Positions 22,645-31,925 of a stretch of DNA of 64,000 bases are shown piece by piece. Below the pieces are notes generated by a model. It saw only the letters and a program-made list of their open reading frames with translations, was not told the origin of the DNA and made no database searches. Position numbers and translations under genes: made by a program. The stretch comes from Dehalogenimonas lykanthroporepellens BL-DC-9 (GTDB taxonomy: Bacteria > Chloroflexota > Dehalococcoidia > Dehalococcoidales > Dehalococcoidaceae): contig CP002084.1 in the NCBI GenBank assembly GCA_000143165.1, positions 124,001 to 188,000 of the forward strand. Reading direction: 5' to 3'. Each line of letters opens with the position of its first letter. The first letter of the stretch is position 1.

Positions 22645-24279
22645 ATGAAAAATATCAAACATCCCACCAGGGGCAAGGTTTCGATTACGCCCGTCACGGC
22701 GGCGCCGCCGGTGGTTTTCCATAAACCGGGAAACCCGTCCGCTGATATCCTCTGGCGGGAGTCACAGTGCAACGGTTGCGGACTGTGCGCCGAAGCCTGT
22801 ACTCAGGCCGCGGTGGTCATCGAAAAATCCCTCGAACCGGTCAGAATATCTCACTATCCCTGCGCTGAGGCCTGTCCGGCAGGCATCGATGTGGCTCGTT
22901 ACGTTCGGGCGGTGGCTACCGGTCAATTCGACGAGGCGGTAGCCGTTATTCGGGAGAAAATACCTTTTCCCGCCGTCTGCGGCTATGTCTGTCAGGCGCC
23001 CTGTGAGACAGTGTGCCGCCGTTCTTTGCTGGATGAGCCGATACTGATTCGTGAACTGAAACGGGCGGCGGCCGAATACGGCGGTGATGCCTGGCGACAA
23101 GGCCTGGAGACACCGGTGCCCACCGGCAGGCGGGCGGCGGTTATCGGTTCCGGACCGGCCGGTCTGACCGCGGCATATTTTTTGGCCCGCCGGGGTCATG
23201 AGGTCACGGTTTTCGAGGCCCTCGATGAGCCCGGGGGCAAGATGCGGCACAGTATCCGGGACTGGCATCTGCCCAAGGACATCCTCAAGGGCGAAATTGA
23301 TATCATTCGCGAAGCGGGTGTCAGAATAGAGACCGGCTGTCGCATCGGGTCGCCGGACTTGTTGTTCGACGATGGTTTTGGGGCGGTTCTCCTGGCCGCC
23401 GGTTTGCACCGCAAGCCGGCGATGCCGCCGGTCGATTCCGGCGCCGATCTCAACGGCCGGGAGTTCCTGGCATCCGACCGTGCGCGGAAGCTGGTATCGC
23501 CCGGTAGCCGGGTGGTGATACTCGGCGGGGGAAGGGTTGCTTTCGACTGCGCGCTGAAAGCCCGGTCAGCCGGTGCCGGTGAAATCCACATGGTATCCCT
23601 GGAATATCGCTGTGGTGGTGAGTCTGATGTGACTCAGTCGGAGCAGGCCTTCGATGCCGGCACCACGGTTCATTCCTGGCGGGTTTTTCCGCGGGTCATT
23701 CACCGGGAAGGGCAGGTCGTCGGGGTTGAGTATTATAAAATGAGAGCCTTTGGCTTCCTTCAGGACGGCGGTCTGGAAATTGAGCCGGTGCCCGGCTCGG
23801 AGCGCTTCATCGAAGCCGACCTGGTTGTTGATGCTCTGGGTATCCGGTTCCATGCCGACTGTGTATATCGGCGGCCGGGCTTTTTCGCCGCCGGTGACGC
23901 TGTCTCCGAACTGCGTTCGGTCATCGAGGCTGTCGCCGCCGGGCGATGGGCGGCCGGGGCCATGGACCGGTACCTGGGCGGCACTGGCGATATCGATGAA
24001 AAGCTGACCCAGGACGAGCCGGCAGTATTACCGGTAGTTCATCCGTCACGGGCCGGACCCGCCGAAATCATCACCGATATGATGCCCGGCGGGTATGCCC
24101 AGGTTGAGCTGACGCTGTCCCGGTATGCAGCCCGGGAAGAGGCCCGTCGCTGTCTGAGTTGCGATATTGTCTATCCCGTGTCCCGGTTCAGTGTCGATAT
24201 GTCGCTGTGTACCGGTTGCGGGCAATGTGTTGTTGCCTGCGGCCGTAATGCCCTGGCTCTTGGCGACTCCCGGACCTGA
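22645..24279 (+). CDS. GltD-like Fe-S/FAD pyridine-nucleotide oxidoreductase
   Basis: 544 residues from ATG 22645 (AGG 5 bp upstream); TTG 22609 would add 12 residues. Order: N-terminal ferredoxin motif CNGCGLCAEAC, the GltD-type cysteine domain (CAEACPAGIDVARYV, CGYVCQAPCETVCRR), FAD site VIGSGPAGLTAAYF, second dinucleotide site VILGGGRVAFD, FAADA-like FFAAGDAVSELRSV, and a C-terminal ferredoxin motif CTGCGQCVVAC. It resembles the NAD(P)H-accepting subunit of glutamate synthase or related ferredoxin-NADPH enzymes; the partner is not adjacent. Marks the right edge of the left core segment. Confidence 0.85.
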   Translation: MKNIKHPTRGKVSITPVTAAPPVVFHKPGNPSADILWRESQCNGCGLCAEACTQAAVVIEKSLEPVRISHYPCAEACPAGIDVARYVRAVATGQFDEAVAVIREKIPFPAVCGYVCQAPCETVCRRSLLDEPILIRELKRAAAEYGGDAWRQGLETPVPTGRRAAVIGSGPAGLTAAYFLARRGHEVTVFEALDEPGGKMRHSIRDWHLPKDILKGEIDIIREAGVRIETGCRIGSPDLLFDDGFGAVLLAAGLHRKPAMPPVDSGADLNGREFLASDRARKLVSPGSRVVILGGGRVAFDCALKARSAGAGEIHMVSLEYRCGGESDVTQSEQAFDAGTTVHSWRVFPRVIHREGQVVGVEYYKMRAFGFLQDGGLEIEPVPGSERFIEADLVVDALGIRFHADCVYRRPGFFAAGDAVSELRSVIEAVAAGRWAAGAMDRYLGGTGDIDEKLTQDEPAVLPVVHPSRAGPAEIITDMMPGGYAQVELTLSRYAAREEARRCLSCDIVYPVSRFSVDMSLCTGCGQCVVACGRNALALGDSRT

Positions 24280-25254
24280 CCGTTTCCGGTTTCCAGTAAC
24301 GGGTAATGATTTCGCGGATATGCGTTGACGGCAGGGCGCTTGAACCGGGGATTGAATCACCTTACTGACTAAAACGAAGGAAACGAATGCCCTTTTTCAG
24401 CTTTGAAAAAGAGGCCTCAAACGTAGCGGCCTTTTGATGAAACAATTCAAACAATCCGGTAAAATTTTCCGGCATCCCACGCCAGTATTGTTACAGTCAT
24501 TATTTAAAGTATATATATGTTCTTATATAGACGACTGATTCTAGCGTTCCTATGAACGTATTGTCAATAGGGAAATGGCACACCCCGGCTGAAGGCCGGG
24601 GAAATTCCAAGCACCAAATCACAAATAACAAACCGGTGAAGCCGTCCCGAGGAACGAAGTGACGTGGGGAACCATCAAAATTTAAATGTCCAAATGAACT
24701 AAATAGCCGTCAGCTGTCAGCTATCAGCCATCAGCGGGGGTACCGAGACTGCTTCGGCGTAGCCTCGCAGAGACGAAGCTGAGGAACTGATTTCATAGAT
24801 CTCCGGCTTGCGCCGAAGATGACAGGTGAGAATGAACCGAGATTGCCTCGTGGCTGAGAGCCGGGGAAATTCCAAGCACCAAATCACAAATAACAAATGC
24901 CAAATCCCACGAAGCTGTCAGCTATCAGCTTTGGGAACCGGGATTACCATCCCTGTTCAAGCCAGGGACAGGCTCTGCTACGCTCCTCGTAATGACGATA
25001 GGGAATGGGGCACCGGGATTGCTTCGCGGCCGATGGCCGCGCGCAATGACGGCGAGGCTGGAGATGACCGGGGATTGCTTTGCGGCCGCTTGGCCGCGCG
25101 CAAAGACAGGGTATTGTTGGCTGTCTGCGGTTAGGTTTCAACTTGTGATGATGATGGCGCGGCGGCCGTGGTCGACTCCTGCCACGGGTGATATCTATTG
25201 TAGGGGCGAGGCATGCCTCGCCCGTCCCGCGTGTAACACTCAACGATATAACAG
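24280..25254. repeat. Gene-free block of mosaic short repeats
   Basis: No credible gene. From 24585 it is built from modules that recur across the accessory region: a run reading AATTCCAAGCACCAAATCAC, the CCGTCCCGAGGAACGAAGTG palindrome half (24642-24673), CAGCTGTCAGCTATCAGCC runs, GAAGCAATC-type hairpins, a solo palindrome at 24796-24824 and GGGGCGAGGCATGCCTCGCC (25203). The first 260 bp hold a minus-strand promoter-like site (24538-24567). Confidence 0.7.
24538..24567 (-). promoter_or_regulatory. Orphan promoter with a palindromic spacer
   Basis: Minus strand TTGACA, 18 bp, TAGAAT. The spacer contains CGTTC-ATAG-GAACG, a perfect inverted repeat (24545-24558). No gene follows on this strand; the transcript would run against the oxidoreductase gene. 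Confidence 0.4.
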
Positions 25255-25288
25255 AACCGCCCGCCGGCAAAATCACCGGCGGGCGGTT
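25255..25288 (-). terminator. Terminator of the usp gene
   Basis: AACCGCCCGCCGG/CCGGCGGGCGGTT, a perfect 13-bp stem with an 8-nt loop, about 50 bp after the UspA stop; only a weak T run follows. Confidence 0.7.
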
Positions 25289-25334
25289 CTTCAATTTCAA
25301 CCTGAAAGCTGGTTGCTTACCGCATGTCAGCTTT

Positions 25335-25796
25335 CTAGTGTTTGGCCCGGATTACCATGGCCGGGATGTCGCTGGTCTTGACCACTTCGTCGGCCACACT
25401 GCCCAGCGCCCAGCGCTTGAGGCCGGAGAAGCCGTGGGTGGACATGGTGATGAGGTTGGCGTTAACCGCATGGGCGGCCTTGATGATTTCCTCGGCCACG
25501 TTGCCCACCGACACCATTGTCTTGACCTTGATACCCTTGGCGCGCAGTTTCTCCGCCACCTGTTCCAGGTAGGCTTCGGCATCGGCGCGCACCTCGTCCA
25601 GTTCGTGCGGCTCCAGCGGCACCTGGGCGCGGCGGTCGCGGGTCAAAGCGTTGAAGTTCATGCCGGAGATAACCTCCAGCAGGGTCACTTCGGACTCCGT
25701 CTCCGGACTCATCTTGACCATTATGTCTTCGACGTTGACCAGCACGGTCTCGGCCAGCTCGGAGCCGTCCAGGGGAACCAGTATTCTCTCGTACAT
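25335..25796 (-). CDS. Universal stress protein (UspA family)
   Basis: 153 residues. N-terminal MYERILVPLDGSELAETVL and the ATP-binding C-terminal motif MSTHGFSGLKRWALGSVADE (G-2x-G-9x-G-S/T) identify an ATP-binding UspA-type protein. It follows the permease gene by 13 bp, so it is probably co-transcribed with the DUF485/permease pair. Its biochemical output is unknown. Confidence 0.93.
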   Translation of the reverse strand: MYERILVPLDGSELAETVLVNVEDIMVKMSPETESEVTLLEVISGMNFNALTRDRRAQVPLEPHELDEVRADAEAYLEQVAEKLRAKGIKVKTMVSVGNVAEEIIKAAHAVNANLITMSTHGFSGLKRWALGSVADEVVKTSDIPAMVIRAKH

Positions 25797-25809
25797 AGCT
25801 GACCTCCTT

Positions 25810-27729
25810 TTATACCTCGGATTTTACTACATCTTTTTTCTGTGTCAACAGGGAAACCACCACCAGCGTCAGGAAGGCCAGCGGCACCGAAATAATAGCC
25901 GGCTGGCTGATGGGCAGGGGGGCGTCGGCGGCCGGCAGGTGGTACACCTGGGTGAAAACGTCGGGCGACAACAGAATCATGCCCAGCGAAATCGTCAGAC
26001 CGGCGATGATGGAGGCGATGACGCCCTGGGCGGTCACCTTCTTCCAGAACAGAATCATGATGATGGCCGGCAGGTTGGCCGAGGCGGCAATGGTGAAAGC
26101 CCAGCCTACCAGGAAGGAGACGTTCATGTTTTTGAAGGCCAAACCCAGCCCCATGGCCAGCACGCCCACCAGGATGGCGGTTGCCCGGCCTACCAGCACC
26201 ATGCCGTTGTCGGACAGCTTCACCTTGAGCGTCCGGTGAACCAGGTCGATGGCCACGGCGCCGGAGGCGGCTACGATGAGACCGGATACCGTACCCAGGA
26301 TGGTGGCGAAGGCAATGGCGGAGATGATGGCAAAGATGCCCACGCCGAATGCCTTGGCCAGGAGCGGCGCCGACATATTGTCGTTGGTCAGGTCGATGAC
26401 GCCGTTGGTCATGGCGCCCAGGCCCAGGAAAAAAGTCAACAGGTAGAACAGGCCGATGGCGCCCACCGCTACGATGGTGGATTTCCGGGCGAAGGCCGGT
26501 GAGGGCACGGTATAGTAGCGGATGAGGACGTGCGGCAGGGCCGCGGTACCCAGGAAGAGCGACAGCATCAGGGAGATGAAGTTGATCTGGTCGGCGGTGG
26601 TCGCTCCCTTGGCCGGGTCTATCTTGAACTTCTGCCCCGGCACCAGGACGTCGGCGCCGTCGGTCGGCATCTGGTAATAGACGGTGGCGGTTGCATCGCC
26701 GTCGGTGATGGTCTGGGTTCCCCAGCGGACCACTTCACTGTCCTTGATGACACCGAAGAATTTCAGCAGGCCCACCGGTCCGGTCTCGGTGTTTTCCTGA
26801 CCTTCGATGACGCTCAGGTGACCCACCTGGAAAAACAGACCTTCTGCCTTGGGCGCGCCGTTATACAGGTCTTCGGCGCCGGGCGCTTTGACGATGGACT
26901 GGGCCTGGGTCAGCACGCCTTCTTCGGCGTCCAGTGTCCAGTAGTTGACCAGTCCGTCATGTTCGGCTTTGACAAAGGTTTTATCGCCCGCCTGGAATTC
27001 CTCCAGCACGGTATAGGCCGGGTCGGCGATATCGATGGCGCCGGGAGTGGCGCTGGCCAGTTCCAGCGTGGTCAGGTTGTTGAGCGGGTGCTCCGGGTCG
27101 TTCGGGGAGGTGGAGAAACCGGTCGTCAGCACCATGACCGTCAGCACCAGTGTAAAGAGCACCAGCAGGCCGCCCTTGATGAACTGCACCCAGGTGGTGG
27201 AAGCCATACCGGCGGTAGCCACAATCAGGATGACAATACCGCCCACCAGCAGAACGCCGGCTTCGAAGGGCAGGCCCAGGAGCGGCGTGATGAGGGCGCC
27301 GGCGCCTACCATCTGCGGAATCAGGTAGAACAGGGACACGATGAGGGTGGATACTGCGGCGGCGAAAACCACGCCCCGGGAGTTGAACTTGGCGTCGATG
27401 GCCGAGGCGAAGGTATATTTGCCCATGCGCTTGAGCGGCTCGGCCACCACGAACAGCGCCACCATCCAGCCGGCCAGGAAGCCGATGGAGTACAGGAACC
27501 CGTCATAACCGTACATGGCAATCATGCCGGCGATGCCCAGGAAGGAAGCGGCCGACAGGTAATCGCCGGCGAAGGCGATGCCGTTGACCGACCAGTGGAT
27601 GTTACCGCCGGCGGCGAAGTAGCCGCTGGCTGACTTGGCGCGCCGGGCGAACCAGTAGGAGATGCCCAGCACCGCCGCTACGAAGAGAACGAAAATGACG
27701 ACTGCCAGGGGTTCGGCGGAGTAATTCAT
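25810..27729 (-). CDS. Sodium:solute symporter, acetate-permease (ActP) type, with a large loop insertion
   Basis: 639 residues, about 90 longer than E. coli ActP. The core shows ARRAKSASGYFAAGGNIHWS, GIAFAGDYLSAASFLG and, late, LGTAALPHVLIRYYTVPS, all typical of ActP. Between two membrane helices, residues about 204-383 form a soluble insert rich in Asp/Glu (PLNNLTTLELAS to TTADQINF), predicted outside the cell. It overlaps the DUF485 gene as ATGA. Acetate is the carbon source of this bacterial class, so acetate uptake fits; other monocarboxylates are possible. Confidence 0.9.
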   Translation of the reverse strand: MNYSAEPLAVVIFVLFVAAVLGISYWFARRAKSASGYFAAGGNIHWSVNGIAFAGDYLSAASFLGIAGMIAMYGYDGFLYSIGFLAGWMVALFVVAEPLKRMGKYTFASAIDAKFNSRGVVFAAAVSTLIVSLFYLIPQMVGAGALITPLLGLPFEAGVLLVGGIVILIVATAGMASTTWVQFIKGGLLVLFTLVLTVMVLTTGFSTSPNDPEHPLNNLTTLELASATPGAIDIADPAYTVLEEFQAGDKTFVKAEHDGLVNYWTLDAEEGVLTQAQSIVKAPGAEDLYNGAPKAEGLFFQVGHLSVIEGQENTETGPVGLLKFFGVIKDSEVVRWGTQTITDGDATATVYYQMPTDGADVLVPGQKFKIDPAKGATTADQINFISLMLSLFLGTAALPHVLIRYYTVPSPAFARKSTIVAVGAIGLFYLLTFFLGLGAMTNGVIDLTNDNMSAPLLAKAFGVGIFAIISAIAFATILGTVSGLIVAASGAVAIDLVHRTLKVKLSDNGMVLVGRATAILVGVLAMGLGLAFKNMNVSFLVGWAFTIAASANLPAIIMILFWKKVTAQGVIASIIAGLTISLGMILLSPDVFTQVYHLPAADAPLPISQPAIISVPLAFLTLVVVSLLTQKKDVVKSEV

Positions 27730-28010
27730 CAGTCAGTGTCCTCCTCGGTGTTATCATCTTTCTCCCTGGCGGAACAGAGCATGTTGTAGACAACCGCCAG
27801 GATGACCGCCAGGATGATGATGCCGAAGCCGGACACGATAGACAGGTTCAGACTGCCGACATCGGTGGCCATGAACGACGGACTGACGACGCTGATCACC
27901 ACGAAGGCCAGGTAGATGGGGGTGAAGACGGCGAACATTATCAAGCCCAGTTTGCTCTTGTATGAGCCTGATTTTTCCACCTTCCACTCGGTAGAGGGAC
28001 CGTGATCCAT
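27729..28010 (-). CDS. DUF485 (YjcH-like) small membrane protein
   Basis: 93 residues with two hydrophobic segments (about 22-44 and 56-80) and KSKLGLIMFAVFTPIYLAFV, typical of DUF485 proteins, which normally precede actP. Its stop overlaps the permease start. Likely an accessory subunit of the symporter. Confidence 0.88.
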   Translation of the reverse strand: MDHGPSTEWKVEKSGSYKSKLGLIMFAVFTPIYLAFVVISVVSPSFMATDVGSLNLSIVSGFGIIILAVILAVVYNMLCSAREKDDNTEEDTD

Positions 28011-28222
28011 AAAAAACGCCTCCTTTTATAAGTAGATAAAGAAATTAGCAGTGCGGACACTTGTGCTGGAGAATATTCGAATTATGCGGTTGTTTTTATC
28101 TTCCGGTACTCCTGACGGTCAACAGGGACGTGCCCCGTTTTGGTCATTATGATTTTATATTGTGCGGTTCTTGGAAATCAGCTATCGGATATCGAAGCTG
28201 ATTGCTGACCGCTGAAGGCTGA

Positions 28223-28660
28223 TTACTTTTCCACCCGTATCATCATCACCGGGATGCGGGAATGCCGCACCACCCGTTCGGCGACACTGCCGATGAGCCA
28301 GCGCGCCGGCCAGGAGCGGCCGTGGGTGGACATGGCAATGATGTCCACGCCCAGTTCCTCGGCCATCTTGATGATGGTGGTGGCCGGAGAGCCTTCGCGC
28401 AGGTGGGCGGAAACGCGGAAGCCGGCGCTTTTCAGCTCGCCGGCAATCTTGTCCATATAAGTCCTGGCTTTCCGGCCCTGTTCGGCTACCGAAACCGCGG
28501 CGATAGCCGGGTCTTCGAAGGCAAACTCCTGGGCCGGGTTGGAGGCGATATTCAAAAGCACGATTTCGGCGGCCTCGGAGTAGGCCAGCGCCTTGACGTG
28601 AGGCAGTACCCCTTCGGCGGTCTTAGAACCATCCAGCGGCACCAGAATCTTTTTATACAT
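28223..28660 (-). CDS. Universal stress protein (UspA family)
   Basis: 145 residues from MYKKILVPLDGSKTAEGVL; 13 extra upstream residues are not family-like. The ATP-binding motif is MSTHGRSWPARWLIGSVAERV. It sits upstream of the DUF485/ActP/UspA group on the same strand, separated by about 210 bp of sequence with an AGCTGA-type repeat run, so it may be a separate unit. Paralogous to the 25335 gene. Confidence 0.92.
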   Translation of the reverse strand: MYKKILVPLDGSKTAEGVLPHVKALAYSEAAEIVLLNIASNPAQEFAFEDPAIAAVSVAEQGRKARTYMDKIAGELKSAGFRVSAHLREGSPATTIIKMAEELGVDIIAMSTHGRSWPARWLIGSVAERVVRHSRIPVMMIRVEK

Positions 28661-28817
28661 ATGAAACGAATCCTTTGTAACGTATTCCGGTTCCGGCAAC
28701 CCTGAAAAGCCGTTGTGGGAATACTCCCGGAGTCTTAATTCTCAACGGAACCGGGATATCATACAATATTCAGCTCCCGGTTGACCAATTACGGTTTTTA
28801 ATGGCCGGGAAACGTGA

Positions 28818-28846
28818 TTGACATAAAAACCGGGTTGGGGTAGAGT
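28818..28846 (+). promoter_or_regulatory. rnpB promoter
   Basis: TTGACA, 17 bp, TAGAGT, placing transcription start at about 28852, the 5' end of RNase P RNA. Confidence 0.75.
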
Positions 28847-28851
28847 GAATC

Positions 28852-29223
28852 TGCCAAGCAGAGCGGGCAGTCGCCGCGGTGATTTCACCGTGGAGGAAAG
28901 TCCGAGCTCCGTCGGACAGGGCGCCGGGTAACACCCGGGAGGGGCGACCCTACGGAAAGTGCAACAGAAACATACCGCCAGCGGTCCCGGTGACGGGATG
29001 CGGGCAAGGGTGAAATGGTGAGGCAAGAGCTCACCGGCGGGCGGGAGACCGTCCGGCCGGGCAAACCCCGCCTGGAGCAAGGCCGAATAGGGGAACGTGA
29101 GGCGTGTGTCCGCGCTGTTCCCGGGTTGGCCGCTAGAGCCGGTCGGTAACGGCCGGCCCAGATAGATGACTGCCGCCCTCCGCAAGGAGGGTACAGAACT
29201 CGGCTTACAGCTCTGCTTGGCAA
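28852..29223 (+). ncRNA. rnpB: RNase P RNA, bacterial class A
   Basis: Catalytic RNA that removes 5' leaders from tRNA precursors. The universal segments GGAGGAAAGTCCGAGCTCC (near 28901), GAAAGTGCAACAGAAA, the TAGATGACTGCC stretch and ACAGAACTCGGCTTACA are present in order. Helix P1 forms from TGCCAAGCAGAGC (28852) and GCTCTGCTTGGCA (29210). Total about 372 nt, within the usual range. Ends are set by P1. Confidence 0.96.
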
Positions 29224-29538
29224 ACTTGAGCTTTCAGCTTTGGGCACCGGGATTGCTTCGGCGGTAGCCTCGCAAGGACGCACCCTCTCCCCATTGGCTT
29301 TTCCGCTTCGGTACCCCCCCCATAACCCTCATTAACCTCTTCATCACCGCATAGTTGCCAAACTCTAATTAAATCTACGCATGTTGGCGGATGGCAGGAT
29401 AACGAACGGTTACTATAATTATATATGTTGAATGGCGCTAAGAAAGGGAGGTGTTCAGCAGAGGCAAGCTAACGAAAAAGCAGAATATCCATTATCGACA
29501 AACAGCATTACACTATTTTAGTAAAGAGAGGAACAAAT
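29224..29538 (+). other. Leader region of rdhAB
   Basis: About 315 bp. The first 60 bp carry a short mosaic repeat. TATAAT at 29414 could be a -10 box, without a good -35, as expected for a regulated promoter. No regulator gene (MarR or two-component) is next to the operon. Confidence 0.4.
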
Positions 29539-30942
29539 ATGGGTAAATTCCATCACACGGTCAGCCGCCGTGATTTCATGAAGGGGCTGGGCCTGTCGGC
29601 CGCCGGACTCGGCGCCGCCACCGTAGCCAACCCCGGTTTTCATGACCTGGACGAAGTAACCTCCAGTGCCGGCGGCGAACTCAAGCGCGCCTGGTGGGTC
29701 AGCGAGAGAGATTTCGGCGACCCGGCTACCCTGGAAATCGACTGGGATATGGTACAGCGGGCTGACCGCAGTAAAATCCAGACTTTCCCGTATCGTGCCA
29801 GCCAGCATCCTACTGCGGTATATGGGCGGGAGAACTATGATCGGCTCGTTAAGGAAACGATTCAGCACGCCGCCCCGGACTGGGAAGGCGACTCCATCCG
29901 TGACCTGGCCGTAAACGGCGCTTCAAGCGTGCTGAGTTTTTATAATTACTATAACCCCGCCGGCAAGACCATGTTCATGGGCTATCAGAACGTCGCTACT
30001 CCTGAACAACGCGGCATGGCCCGCTGGGAGGGCACCGCTGAAGAGAACACCCGGATGTTGCGTCACGTTGCCCGTTACTTCGGCGCTTCTTCCGTCGGTG
30101 TAACCCTTCTTGACGAAGACACCAAAAAACTCATCTTCGCCAGGGAATCCAACGGTAAGGCCTATAACTTCGTCGATGACGACACCCTGGCCGAGACCGA
30201 TACCGAATATCGCATTCCGTCCCGCTTCAAGTACATGGTTACCTGGACTCACCTCCAGCCCACCGAGCTGACCCTGCGGGAGCCGGCTAATCTCGGCAGA
30301 AGCGCTACGTTCCAGGCTTACTCCCGCCTGCCCTTCATCTCCGTTCAGATACAGGAGTTCATCCGCGGCCTGGGCTACCACGGTATCAACGCATGGAGCG
30401 GTGAGATGGCGCCGTCTAACCCCTTCGGCGCTCTTTCAGGTGTCGGCGAGCATAGCCGCTTCGGCTTTGCCATCATCACCCCGGAACTGGGTTCCATGGT
30501 GCGTGGCATGTGCCGCATGCTGACCGACCTGCCGCTGGAGCCCACCAGGCCCATCGACGCCGGTATTTCCCGCTTCTGCCTCAACTGCGCCACCTGCGCC
30601 AAGTTCTGTGCCTTCAACGCGCTGTCGCTGGAAGATCCGTCCTGGGAATCGCTGAAGGAAGCCGACACCGGCGTACCCTACAGCCCGGATGGGTTCAAAG
30701 GCTGGCGCCTCAACACCGTCAGTTGCTCCAACTGTGCCGGTTGTCAGGCGTTCTGCCCCTTCAACTCCTCCGGCCGCTCCTCCTTCATCCACGAGTTCGT
30801 CGCCGGCACCTCTTCCATTACCCCCATCTTCAACGGCTTCTTCGCCAATATGGAAGAGATGATGCACTACGGCAACAAGGACCCGCGGACCTGGTGGGAG
30901 AACGAGGAATACCTCTACGGCATCAATCCCAAGTTCATCTAA
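29539..30942 (+). CDS. rdhA: Reductive dehalogenase catalytic subunit
   Basis: 467 residues. Twin-arginine signal SRRDFMKGLG at 9-18 with a hydrophobic AAGLGAATVA stretch sends it across the membrane folded. The corrinoid-binding reductive dehalogenase core follows (RLPFISVQIQEFIRGLGYHG near 263-282). Two cluster motifs are C347xxC350xxC353xxxC357 and C396xxC399xxC402xxxC406P. The first lacks the proline after its last cysteine. The enzyme reduces an organohalide as terminal electron acceptor; substrate cannot be read from sequence. AGAGAGGAAC precedes ATG. rdhB follows after 35 bp. Complete and apparently functional. Confidence 0.97.
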   Translation: MGKFHHTVSRRDFMKGLGLSAAGLGAATVANPGFHDLDEVTSSAGGELKRAWWVSERDFGDPATLEIDWDMVQRADRSKIQTFPYRASQHPTAVYGRENYDRLVKETIQHAAPDWEGDSIRDLAVNGASSVLSFYNYYNPAGKTMFMGYQNVATPEQRGMARWEGTAEENTRMLRHVARYFGASSVGVTLLDEDTKKLIFARESNGKAYNFVDDDTLAETDTEYRIPSRFKYMVTWTHLQPTELTLREPANLGRSATFQAYSRLPFISVQIQEFIRGLGYHGINAWSGEMAPSNPFGALSGVGEHSRFGFAIITPELGSMVRGMCRMLTDLPLEPTRPIDAGISRFCLNCATCAKFCAFNALSLEDPSWESLKEADTGVPYSPDGFKGWRLNTVSCSNCAGCQAFCPFNSSGRSSFIHEFVAGTSSITPIFNGFFANMEEMMHYGNKDPRTWWENEEYLYGINPKFI

Positions 30943-30977
30943 ACTGAAGTTAATTTTCGGAAAGGAGTTAAAACAAT

Positions 30978-31259
30978 ATGGAATTGACACCTCTGTGGAT
31001 AGTAATCACCGCTGTTATCGTCCTCGGCCTGGTCAAGCTTTTCGGCTGGGTCAAGGAAAACGGCGCCAAACCGGCCTGGTGGGTCTGGGGTCTGGGCGCC
31101 GTCGGCCTTCTGCTGGTTCTCATGGCCATCCAGCACTATGTCGGCACCATGCAGGAGATGTACCCCACCGCCGCCTGGATGGGCGCGGCCCTCTTCATCG
31201 TACCCGGCCTCATTCTGCTGGGCCTCTTCGGCTGGCGGCTGTCAGCCTCTAAGGCTTAG
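30978..31259 (+). CDS. rdhB: Reductive dehalogenase membrane anchor
   Basis: 93 residues with three predicted membrane helices (about 7-24, 34-52, 66-86), the usual size and topology of RdhB. It holds RdhA on the outer face of the cytoplasmic membrane. GGAAAGGAG lies upstream of the ATG. A strong terminator follows within 20 bp. Confidence 0.95.
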   Translation: MELTPLWIVITAVIVLGLVKLFGWVKENGAKPAWWVWGLGAVGLLLVLMAIQHYVGTMQEMYPTAAWMGAALFIVPGLILLGLFGWRLSASKA

Positions 31260-31277
31260 TCCGATACCGATACCGTA

Positions 31278-31316
31278 AACCGGAAGGGGAGGCTTCAAGC
31301 CTCCCCTTCCGGTTTT
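31278..31316 (+). terminator. rdhAB terminator
   Basis: A perfect 16-bp stem, AACCGGAAGGGGAGGC with its complement, around the loop TTCAA, ending in TTTT. Confidence 0.9.
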
Positions 31317-31420
31317 ACCGCCGCTACGGTTAGCCGATTGACGTTACTTTTTTACCGGTGTTAAATTGGCGTGTGGAGAGGACTAATATTCTGCTTTGAG
31401 CCCCCGATTAAGGAGACGCC

Positions 31421-31654
31421 ATGTTGATACAATATGATAAAGACGCCGACGCAATCTATATCAAGCTCAAACAAAGCGAATACGCCTATGGTAAAGAACT
31501 GGATGACCTCAGACGGATCGACTATGATTCCGGGCATCATGCCATAGGTATCGAGCTTTTATGCGTCAGTAAAGGCATCGATACTCGGGATTTGCCGCGG
31601 CGAACTGAGGTCGAGGAATTGCTGGCCGCTCACTGTTTCAAGGTGCTGGTATAA
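31421..31654 (+). CDS. DUF2283 protein
   Basis: 77 residues. The pattern YDKDADAIYIKL, then DLRRIDYDSGHHAIGIELL, fits DUF2283, small single-domain proteins of unknown role that often stand near toxin-antitoxin genes. AGGAGACGCC precedes ATG. No partner is adjacent. Confidence 0.8.
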   Translation: MLIQYDKDADAIYIKLKQSEYAYGKELDDLRRIDYDSGHHAIGIELLCVSKGIDTRDLPRRTEVEELLAAHCFKVLV

Positions 31655-31925
31655 TTCAACTTCAGGCGTTCAATTGTTTTGCTCCGCTGTCTTCGGCCTT
31701 GCTTAATATGAGTTGCTGACAGCTGACCGCTGATTGCTGAAAGCTGTCAGCTGAACCCGGACAACCCCCTGTCCACCCTGGCCAAAGCGTGAAGAATGAG
31801 AAAGAATGCGACATCAAGAGATGGCATCACGTCATGAGGTATGGACATCAGCCCGACAAATCCCGCTGATTCCCGCAGAATCGCTTTGCCTGCCTTAACA
31901 TGGCATCGGGTATAATATCGGGCAT

